This document shows positions 17,827 through 24,921 of a DNA stretch of 25,028 nucleotides, piece after piece (the stretch's first letter is position 1; every line of letters starts with the position of its first letter). The stretch lies in the NCBI GenBank assembly GCA_045587185.1, contig JAZNBS010000046.1, positions 1 through 25,028 on the forward strand, read 5' to 3'. Made by a program: the position numbers and the translations under genes. The notes below the pieces were generated by a model that made no database searches, was not told where the DNA came from, and worked only from the letters and a program-made list of their open reading frames with translations. The DNA is from UMGS172 sp045587185 (lineage in GTDB: Bacteria > Bacillota > Clostridia > Oscillospirales > Acutalibacteraceae).

Positions 17827-19884
17827 TTGCTGTCGATTTTGATAATAGACAATGAGATCATCGATCATTACAGTAAATATAACTATTTCTTCGAACGGTT
17901 TGAGAATGACGATGAGATCGCAGTCTGCGTCTGGAACCGAAACAGTGGCGAAGATGACATTGCCGCAACGGTTCCGCAACTAATGGAAACCATCAGAAAT
18001 GTTCCGGCGTGGAATGCATATATCATTTGTGCTCCGCACAATTCCATTGACTTTCTTGATTCTGACTTCAAGAATAAGACTCAGTATTCAATAAATCCGT
18101 ACGAGCGTGCCAACCGCGAGGGTTACTCGGTTGAAAATGACCCTTTGCTGAAACTGGTTTATTATCTCGGCGGACGCGGTGATAACAGTAATGACCACGG
18201 CGATGATGAAAAGCAGAGCAATAACATTAGATATATCACCCAGTATCAGTTTCGTGCTGCACGACCTGATAACATTTATCTCATAACACCCAGAATCTTT
18301 AAAAACATCACTCAGCAGAAGCACTTTTTGTTGACTGAGATTCAGGATGAATACAAAAAGATGCGTATTTACGAAGACCCCCGACATATTCTTGCCGGTA
18401 AGGTTGATGTCACCCGAAACTATTCGGAGTTCTGGGAAAGATATGAATATCCGGCAAACTGCCGTTTTATGGTTTACGATATTCCCGAAGAAAACCACCA
18501 AAAGTACGAAGACAGTTGGTTTCCTTTCTGGATATCCATTATTTCACTGACTAAAAACAGCATCAGAAATGCAATTCTTGCTCCTTATAAACTGCATTTG
18601 CTGAGTGTTGATATAAACGATGAAAAGTATGCCGAATATATCAACCGTTTTTACACAATGCTTGTTGATAATAAAAATATCAACGAGAGTGAAATAAAGA
18701 ACGAAAAAGAACAGATTAAATTGGATGCCGCCAATAACGATATTACGGTGTCGGTTGGCGCGATGACCCCTGTTTTTGTTAATTTCCCCCACATTGCCAT
18801 CAGTGACCTGTTTGCTGATGACAGTAGCATCGGTCTTTATAAAGATAAACCTGTTTTGGACGAGGATGATTGGCACAGGCAGATGCAACGCACAAGAGAG
18901 TCTATTGCCAAGTTCTTTAAGGCCATCGGCCGTGGCAAGAACGAAGCGGTTGACTTCACAAACGATACCTTCAATCAAGATGCACCTGCTTTGAAAAACC
19001 GTTGCATTACCAAATATGACGTCGAGGAATTGACCGAGGCCATAAACGAGGACGAAATGCGCATGATTGAACTCAACACCGGTTATGCTGCAAGCCGCGC
19101 CGAGTTTGAGAAAAATCAGCGCAAGGCCGAAAGAATAGTCAGAACCTATATGAAACGCCGTTTGAAATTTAAAATTGCGGCGTGGTTGATGGCGGCCTGT
19201 ATGCTTATTTATTTCATAGGCTTTGTGCCGTACCTCATCAATTCCATACAACACAGTTTTACAAGTTTTCTTATTGCGCTTCCCATTTCCGCCGCCGCAG
19301 TCGTTGTTCCACTTGTTTCGGGCCTGATTGCGTTGGGTGTTTTGAAGCATAATATGAAAAAACTGATAGGTCTTTATAATGGCGTTATAACCGACTGTTA
19401 TGAGACTGCCAGAGCAGGCGCCGAGATTCAGGGTGAGTACCTCACACTGTTGCTTGATTATATGAAAAAGTATCAGATGTTGAGCAATGCCACCTTTGAC
19501 AGTGTTCATACCAAGAATATTGAGCGTCTTGCCATTGCCAACGCAATGTTCGATGATGCCATTGCCGAATGCGCCGCGCTTGCTGCTCTGCGTAACATCG
19601 GCCTACACCGCATTACCGACGAATATGTCGAAAACACCATCGAAACCACCCCCGGCGCGCATATTTATCTCTATGAGGCTAATGACGGCGGTAAAATGGC
19701 ACTCAACGGAACACCCGATGTTCTGGAGGCTCCGTTCCCGTTTACCGACAATGTTTCGCTTGAAACCGAGGAGTTATATGAGTGCGCATCCTATCTTAAG
19801 GGCAATTCGGATGATGAACCTTTGAGTGACGGGGAAGCGGAACCTATAACAGAAGAGGAGGATGAAGATGGACATATTGGTTAG
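17827..19884 (+). CDS. Unrecognised two-helix membrane protein of the tubulin operon
   Basis: This is a 685-residue protein whose family I do not recognise. The N-terminus LSILIIDNEIIDHY resembles the first strand of a receiver-like Rossmann fold but lacks a clear phosphoacceptor pattern further on, so I do not call it a response regulator. Residues about 1-380 look soluble alpha/beta, 395-445 are charged and probably coiled, and two hydrophobic helices at about 449-471 and 480-506 form a hairpin. A helical region and a strongly acidic C-terminal tail follow, so both ends should face the cytoplasm. An upstream TTG at 17776 is inside the intercistronic hairpin region. The TTG at 17827 is preferred because AAGGAGG ends nine nt before it. 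It is likely the membrane link between the tubulin-like protein and the last product. Confidence 0.8.
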   Translation: MLSILIIDNEIIDHYSKYNYFFERFENDDEIAVCVWNRNSGEDDIAATVPQLMETIRNVPAWNAYIICAPHNSIDFLDSDFKNKTQYSINPYERANREGYSVENDPLLKLVYYLGGRGDNSNDHGDDEKQSNNIRYITQYQFRAARPDNIYLITPRIFKNITQQKHFLLTEIQDEYKKMRIYEDPRHILAGKVDVTRNYSEFWERYEYPANCRFMVYDIPEENHQKYEDSWFPFWISIISLTKNSIRNAILAPYKLHLLSVDINDEKYAEYINRFYTMLVDNKNINESEIKNEKEQIKLDAANNDITVSVGAMTPVFVNFPHIAISDLFADDSSIGLYKDKPVLDEDDWHRQMQRTRESIAKFFKAIGRGKNEAVDFTNDTFNQDAPALKNRCITKYDVEELTEAINEDEMRMIELNTGYAASRAEFEKNQRKAERIVRTYMKRRLKFKIAAWLMAACMLIYFIGFVPYLINSIQHSFTSFLIALPISAAAVVVPLVSGLIALGVLKHNMKKLIGLYNGVITDCYETARAGAEIQGEYLTLLLDYMKKYQMLSNATFDSVHTKNIERLAIANAMFDDAIAECAALAALRNIGLHRITDEYVENTIETTPGAHIYLYEANDGGKMALNGTPDVLEAPFPFTDNVSLETEELYECASYLKGNSDDEPLSDGEAEPITEEEDEDGHIG

Positions 19885-22800
19885 TATCCTGAAATTTGTT
19901 CTGTCTGTTCTTCCTGTTGTTTTGGCCGCAATTATCGGGATAAAGGTTAATCTGAAGAAAGAAAACCGCCATCACCAGTTGATTTTACCGGTCGTGGCAC
20001 TGATTTACGGTATTGTCTATCTTGCTCTGGTGGATGATATTGCAATACTGTTGCTTAAAGGAGTATATTTCCTTATCAACAGATTTGAATTTTTGGGATT
20101 TCTTGATAAGGTGAACTGGGCCTACGGCATAATGTATCTGGTCAACACCGTTATGATACTGCTGTTCTTTGCCATAAAAGGCATTTTGATGCCCATGCTT
20201 CGTGCTTTCAAACCCGAAAAGTTCAAGTTGACCAAATATATCACAGGTCTCTTTTATGATTATGAAGAAGAGGAGGAAAAGTGGTACTTAAAGAATAAAC
20301 TCGGTCATGCCAAAAAGGTTATGCTGGCGGTTTATATCGGTGTTATCATCTTCTCGTCGCTTCTTTTTGCCACAACCTGCTATCTCATTTCCAAACACAT
20401 TCTCAGTGTGCCGTTTTACCCCGCATTCGGCATCATCATTCTCGGTGAAGCCTTTTTCTTCCTTGGCGGAATACCCAAAGGGGGAGAGGATGTTGAGGAA
20501 GCGGCTGAAAACCCCGAAGATGAGGAAACCGAGGTTGAGTACAGCGAACTTAAAGAGGTTTATGAAAAACTCTTCGGTGACCGTCTGGCAAAAACCGTTG
20601 ACCTGCCGCCTGTTGAAAACAAAAAACTCCCCGCCGCCGAACTTCTGTTAAGATACCGCGAGGAATATGAAACCACAGGTTCGCAGGAAGCACGCCTTCT
20701 GTTCACATATTTTACTAATATGATGCTTTCGGGAGAAGAACTTGATGACGGACTTATTTCGTCTTCCCGAAATATTATTGAGGGAAAAAATGTGCTTTTC
20801 AACACTCCATTCTATGAGGATACGTCAAAGTATATCTTCCTGCCGCTCACACGTCATCTGATGCAGGACAAGAGGGTGCTTATCATTACGGGACGTATCG
20901 GTTCTGAAAAGAACATAGCCGATTGGTTCAAGAGAGGTCTTTACGGTGTGAACAATTTTGAAAACATCTGGAAGATTTCCAACCTATCGGAAAGCGATGC
21001 CGAAACTAAAATTGCAATTCTCCCGATGAAAGATATTTACAACCAGAAAATGTTGACCGCAAAATCCGCTTTTCTTGAGGATACGTCGATGGTTATTATC
21101 ATGGACCCCACAAGATTGCTTGGTACAATGCAGGTTGGCTTAAGTACCGTTGTAAGCCTTATCCGACGTGGAGAAACACCGCAGTATATTGCCTTTGACC
21201 GCAACTGTGACGGACTTGTTGACAGTTTGTCGCACGTTCTGAACAGTAGTATTGAGGAGGTTACAGCCACCGCTATTGCGAGTGCCAAGGGCACCGCAAT
21301 GATATGGGAGGCTGACGGAAAAAATCTGCATCACCGCCTTGGGTTGGACACTGCGCGTTATCTCGGCGTGGGCGCCGAAATGGCGGCCGTTGCCATCAAG
21401 AGCAAGGTGTCAGAGGTTGATTGGTTCTCTTATGAGAAGTTCCCTGCAACCGATATCAGATGGATAACATCCCAGTATTACGGACCGCTTTGCAAGGTTA
21501 TGGACCTGCCTGTTTCACAGTCCGAACTTGAAAAGCATATGGTCATAAGCGATGACCTTTGGTCAATGCCGCAAGGTGAAAACCGTTTCATAATTGCCGA
21601 GGATGAGTATAACAATGCTTATGAAACCATAAGGCAGTTTGCATCACGCGCAACAAAGCAGTCGTTCATACATATACTCAGTCAGAATTATCTGCTGCGT
21701 GATTATATGGGCGAAAATGCAGACATTTTCACCTATGACCCCAAGGCAATACCTAACATTGCGGCCGATTATCAGCGTGTGCGTTGCAACACCGTTTATA
21801 AACTCGTTATGCGTCTTATGAGCGGTGAAATATATGAGGAAGAAATCAAGGAAGCCCTTGTCCTCATGGGAATTTACAGTGAAAACGTGCATGATGACCT
21901 TACTGCACTTATTTCGGAATATTTCGTACCTGCCAACAGCAGTGACAAAATTATCGCCGAAACAATTATCAGCACAAGAACCGAACTGGTTATTGACCCC
22001 AATACCCGCCGACCCGAAAGAAAGCGAGTTTACTGTATCAGTAACAATCAGTTTATTGACAAATTCTTGCAGCAACTTCAGGTTGTACATTGTGTTGCCG
22101 AGGATGAGACGGATAAAAACCTTTATCTTAACTCGATTCTTTACGGGCACGTTTACCAGAAGTATCTGCCGGGCACATTCACGGTTTATGACGGTAAGTA
22201 TTATGAGGTTGTGTCGGTCACAAAGAACTCGGGCGTTATCGTACGCCGCGCCGCTGACCATATCACAAGGCGAAATTATTACCGTCAACTCAGAACATAT
22301 GAGGTGGAAGGTTTTAGTCCTTCAACCGAGACCGCAACCCAGACAAGTTACGGAAACGTTGTGTTCGAGCGCGGTAACGCAGGTATTACTGTTAATACCG
22401 ACGGTTACTTTGAGCAAGGTGATTTCGGCAACCTTAAAAACGCAAGCAAGGTTCTGCTCAACGGTGTTCCCGAGCGTAAGTATTTCCGCAAGAGCATCAT
22501 AAGAGTAAAACTTAAGGGCGCCGATGAAAAGGTGCGTTTCACCATTGCTTCAATGATGAACGAACTGTTTGTAACACTTTTCCCCGAAATGCACGAGTAT
22601 ATCGTTGCCACCACCAACGGAACCGAGTTTGACAAGTGTGACGGATATATTCCCAGACTTATTGTCAACGGTGAGGATGGTGTTGTCGAGGACGACGGAT
22701 ACATTTATATCATTGAAGACAGCCTTATTGATATGGGTCTGCTCATAAATGTTGACCGTTACTTCACCCGAATTATGGAAATCATTACCGATGTTCTCAA

Positions 22801-24514
22801 CTGGCATTCTGAACAGATTGACAAGGAAAACGGTCAAGGTGAGGACGAGGGCGCTAATGATGACGGTGATGATGGCATTGAGGAAGGCACCGAGGACGAG
22901 GAACTCAAGAAGAAAAAGGGCTGTTCGGGTATCTTTGGACGTTCCAAGAAGGGTGAGGATGAACTCCCCGATGGCGGAGAAGATGACGGAAACGATGACG
23001 GCGGTGTGACCGACGGTGAACCCCAGGGCGAGCCTCAGGGCGGTGATGACGGACAGTCGGACGAAGAATCTCAGGAGAGCACTGATGAATCTGCCGAAAC
23101 CGACGAAGAAACCACTGAAACCGAGGAAACTGAGCAAGTCCCTGAGACGGCCAACGGCACAACGGATAAAACCGATGACGGCAAGGCTGACTCTGAGGAT
23201 ACAAATGCATCTGATGATGCTTCCGAAACTGAGGTTGAGGCACCTGCTGAAGAAACGCCTGAAACACCCGCAGACGCTATACCTGAAGAGAAACCCAAGA
23301 AAAAGGGATTCTTTGGTTGGATAAAGGGTCTGTTTGGTAAAAAGAAAAAGGCAGAGGCAGAAGTGGCCGAGCCTGAGGGAGAAGCCCCGCAGGAAATTCC
23401 CGCAGACCAACCTCAAACGATTGCAGAAGAGCCGTCAGAAACCGAGGAAACAGATAATACCGCTATTGCCGACGAAGACGGCGAGGGTGATAAAAACGGC
23501 GAATCAGAAGAAGAAACCGTTATCACAAGCGGCAATTTTGTTGACCGTCCGTTGTTTAATATAGCCTCTGCACCCGAACTTGACGTTGTCGATGACAATG
23601 AGGAAGAAATAACGGGTGAGGACGAGGAATCGGTCGATGTGGATGCAGGTGATACAGGAAATATAGGCACAGGTACACCTGAGCGCAAGAAATATTCCGA
23701 GCGTTTCTATATGCTTTACGGATACGAAACCGTTCCCGAGGTGTTCGACCTCACTGCAACTCTTGATTACCTCAACGAAAACGGCTTTGGTGATAACTAC
23801 CTTAAGCAGACTCGCGACAGTGCCAAGAACACTAAACTGAAGTGGTATAATTACCGCCCTGAGCCGGGTGAGCACTATTGTGATTTCTGTGGCACCAAAC
23901 TTGAGGGCAAGATTTCTGTCCTGAAAGACGGACGTGAGCGTTGCAACGAATGTAAAAAGACCGCTATCAACCGTGTCGGTCAGTTCAGGAAGTTGTATAA
24001 AGAAGTTCACCGTCAGATAGAAGATATCTTTGGAATCAAGATAAAATCCAAGATAAAAATACGTATAACCAATGCCGAGGAAATCGCCAAAGAGGGCGGA
24101 TATGAGTTCAAACCCACAGCAGGATTTGACGGACGTGCACTTGGCTTTGCACAACGTCTCGGCAATGGCAAGACCCGTATTATGCTTGAAAACGGCGCAC
24201 CCAGACTTGAAACCGAAAAGACCCTCGTCCACGAAATGACCCACATCTGGCAATATGAAAATATGCTTAACTTGTGGAGTCCCGAACGTGACCTTGTGGC
24301 TATCGAAGGTATGGCAGTTTGGACAGAGGCACAATATCTCACAAGTCAGGGACTTGGAGAGAGAGCAAAGGCTTATGTTGATGCCCGTTCTCATGAGGAT
24401 TCGGAATACGGTCAGGGTATGCGCGAATATATCAAGCGTTATCCGTTAAGAAATGGCAGAAAGGTGCATAGAGGCACCCCGTTCTGCAAACCCGGTCAGA
24501 ATCCGCTTAAGTAA
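19868..24514 (+). CDS. Membrane-anchored pseudo-helicase fused to a zinc-finger/HExxH metallopeptidase
   Basis: This 1548-residue protein has five or six hydrophobic helices in residues 4-202. Residues about 300-980 resemble an MrfA/YprA-type SF2 helicase. A Walker-A-like position reads TPFYEDTSKY without the P-loop glycines, the DEAH position reads IIMDPTR, and then comes the late-domain pattern GTFTVYDGKYYEV...NYYRQ (769-807). The ATPase therefore looks dead. Residues 985-1275 are an Asp/Glu-rich linker with two Lys-rich hydrophobic patches. Cys 1338, 1341, 1359 and 1362 form CX2C-X17-CX2C. HEMTH at 1455-1459 with E1480 in IEGMAVW fits a gluzincin active site, arranged like LIM-DA1 peptidases. 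ATG 19868 is chosen over 19862 because GAGGAG ends seven nt upstream. It overlaps the previous gene by 17 nt. Confidence 0.82.
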   Translation: MDILVSILKFVLSVLPVVLAAIIGIKVNLKKENRHHQLILPVVALIYGIVYLALVDDIAILLLKGVYFLINRFEFLGFLDKVNWAYGIMYLVNTVMILLFFAIKGILMPMLRAFKPEKFKLTKYITGLFYDYEEEEEKWYLKNKLGHAKKVMLAVYIGVIIFSSLLFATTCYLISKHILSVPFYPAFGIIILGEAFFFLGGIPKGGEDVEEAAENPEDEETEVEYSELKEVYEKLFGDRLAKTVDLPPVENKKLPAAELLLRYREEYETTGSQEARLLFTYFTNMMLSGEELDDGLISSSRNIIEGKNVLFNTPFYEDTSKYIFLPLTRHLMQDKRVLIITGRIGSEKNIADWFKRGLYGVNNFENIWKISNLSESDAETKIAILPMKDIYNQKMLTAKSAFLEDTSMVIIMDPTRLLGTMQVGLSTVVSLIRRGETPQYIAFDRNCDGLVDSLSHVLNSSIEEVTATAIASAKGTAMIWEADGKNLHHRLGLDTARYLGVGAEMAAVAIKSKVSEVDWFSYEKFPATDIRWITSQYYGPLCKVMDLPVSQSELEKHMVISDDLWSMPQGENRFIIAEDEYNNAYETIRQFASRATKQSFIHILSQNYLLRDYMGENADIFTYDPKAIPNIAADYQRVRCNTVYKLVMRLMSGEIYEEEIKEALVLMGIYSENVHDDLTALISEYFVPANSSDKIIAETIISTRTELVIDPNTRRPERKRVYCISNNQFIDKFLQQLQVVHCVAEDETDKNLYLNSILYGHVYQKYLPGTFTVYDGKYYEVVSVTKNSGVIVRRAADHITRRNYYRQLRTYEVEGFSPSTETATQTSYGNVVFERGNAGITVNTDGYFEQGDFGNLKNASKVLLNGVPERKYFRKSIIRVKLKGADEKVRFTIASMMNELFVTLFPEMHEYIVATTNGTEFDKCDGYIPRLIVNGEDGVVEDDGYIYIIEDSLIDMGLLINVDRYFTRIMEIITDVLNWHSEQIDKENGQGEDEGANDDGDDGIEEGTEDEELKKKKGCSGIFGRSKKGEDELPDGGEDDGNDDGGVTDGEPQGEPQGGDDGQSDEESQESTDESAETDEETTETEETEQVPETANGTTDKTDDGKADSEDTNASDDASETEVEAPAEETPETPADAIPEEKPKKKGFFGWIKGLFGKKKKAEAEVAEPEGEAPQEIPADQPQTIAEEPSETEETDNTAIADEDGEGDKNGESEEETVITSGNFVDRPLFNIASAPELDVVDDNEEEITGEDEESVDVDAGDTGNIGTGTPERKKYSERFYMLYGYETVPEVFDLTATLDYLNENGFGDNYLKQTRDSAKNTKLKWYNYRPEPGEHYCDFCGTKLEGKISVLKDGRERCNECKKTAINRVGQFRKLYKEVHRQIEDIFGIKIKSKIKIRITNAEEIAKEGGYEFKPTAGFDGRALGFAQRLGNGKTRIMLENGAPRLETEKTLVHEMTHIWQYENMLNLWSPERDLVAIEGMAVWTEAQYLTSQGLGERAKAYVDARSHEDSEYGQGMREYIKRYPLRNGRKVHRGTPFCKPGQNPLK

Positions 24515-24526
24515 CCCTAAATAAAA

Positions 24527-24562
24527 CGCCCACCTGTTTCAGGACGGGTGGGTGTGATTTTA
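24527..24562 (+). terminator. Rho-independent terminator of the vWA-tubulin operon
   Basis: CGCCCACC (24527-24534) pairs with GGTGGGTG (24547-24554), including one G-T wobble. An inner CCTG/CAGG pairing can also form in the loop. A short T-rich run (ATTTTATA) follows. It stands 12 nt after the stop codon and marks the end of the four-gene operon. The T-tract is short, so some read-through is possible. Confidence 0.75.
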
Positions 24563-24582
24563 TAAAAGGCGCAAAAATTCTC

Positions 24583-24611
24583 TTGACAATCGGTGAGGTA
24601 AATTGTATAAT
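24583..24611 (+). promoter_or_regulatory. Perfect-consensus promoter before the tRNA-Leu-like region
   Basis: TTGACA (24583-24588), a 17-nt spacer and TATAAT (24606-24611) match the housekeeping consensus exactly. Such promoters are usual for stable RNA genes. Transcription would start near 24618 and run into the tRNA-Leu-like fragments at 24711 and 24883. The leader 24618-24705 holds no open reading frame that I can support. Confidence 0.85.
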
Positions 24612-24705
24612 ATCAAGCGTGGTATGAAGTTGTAAGATGGATTTAGCCCTCAAAAAACTCCACCTTGGTCGATCCCACCGTGTAAAAATCAGGGTTCAAA
24701 AACCA

Positions 24706-24732
24706 AATATGCGGGTATGGCGGAATTGGCAG
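24706..24732 (+). repeat. 27-nt direct repeat, copy 1, ending in a tRNA-Leu 5' fragment
   Basis: AATAT followed by the 22-nt tRNA-Leu 5' segment at 24711-24732 is identical to 24878-24904, 172 nt downstream. In this copy the likeness to tRNA-Leu stops abruptly inside the D-loop, after GGCAG, and unrelated sequence follows. It is therefore not a functional tRNA gene. The copy could mark one edge of a small insertion or a duplication break point. Confidence 0.75.
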
Positions 24733-24877
24733 CGTTGAGCATGAGCGCATCCGGTGGATGGTACAGTGATTGCGAAACGGCGCAGCGGTCAAAATCGATA
24801 GCGACGGACAGTCGCGGTCAGCGATTTTGGGCACCGCAAGAGTCACGCGTAAGCGCGGCTGCCCGTAAATACAATTT
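24733..24877 (+). other. Hairpin-dense 145-nt segment between two tRNA-Leu fragments
   Basis: This G+C-richer stretch lies exactly between the two 27-nt repeats. It contains CATCC-GGT-GGATG (24748-24760) and a long composite stem built from GCGGT/ACCGC (24785-24789, 24833-24837), CAAAATCG/CGATTTTG (24790-24797, 24822-24829) and GCGAC/GTCGC (24801-24805, 24811-24815). It has no convincing coding frame. It may be a structured small RNA transcribed from the promoter at 24583, or a short non-autonomous insertion that split a tRNA gene. I do not recognise a known RNA family. Confidence 0.45.
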
Positions 24878-24904
24878 AATATGCGGGTATGGCGGAATTG
24901 GCAG
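24878..24904 (+). repeat. 27-nt direct repeat, copy 2
   Basis: This is identical to 24706-24732. Here the sequence continues into a longer tRNA-Leu likeness, so this copy probably represents the original tRNA junction and the first copy the duplicated one. Confidence 0.75.
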
Positions 24905-24921
24905 ACGCGCTAGATTCAGGT
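24883..24921 (+). pseudogene. tRNA-Leu(CAG) 5' half, broken at the anticodon loop
   Basis: The segment begins GCGGGTA-TG-GCGG and runs through D-arm GCAGACGC and anticodon-stem CTAGA to loop TTCAGGT, with CAG in the anticodon position. This is a near-canonical bacterial tRNA-Leu 5' half. After 24921 the expected anticodon 3' arm (TCTAG), long variable arm, T-arm and acceptor 3' arm are missing. The next bases read ACTATTGCG and no GGTTCAA T-arm or CCGC-ACCA end is seen before the window closes. It could be a tRNA disrupted by an integrated element, an intron-split gene whose 3' half lies outside, or a pseudogene. Confidence 0.55.

Noticed and set aside
16912..17979. 355-codon open frame on the minus strand opposite the end of the tubulin-like gene
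   Set aside because: It overlaps the strongly supported tubulin-like gene and the intercistronic hairpins, shows no family motif, and is best explained by codon bias of the forward gene.
17827..18000. Response-regulator receiver domain at the start of the third gene
   Set aside because: The first strand (LSILIIDNE) fits, but the expected phosphoacceptor aspartate and the later Thr/Ser and Lys positions are not seen in order, so the likeness is superficial.
18544..19509. 321-codon open frame on the minus strand opposite the two-helix membrane protein gene
   Set aside because: It has no recognisable motif, its composition is antisense-like, and it lacks its own promoter or Shine-Dalgarno. The forward gene has both a strong ribosome binding site and operon context.
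22550..23416. Long open frame on the minus strand opposite the acidic linker
   Set aside because: The GAN-rich codons of the Asp/Glu linker remove stop codons from the other strand. No ribosome binding site is present, and the product is a low-complexity Val/Phe/Leu/Ser string. It is a shadow of the real gene.
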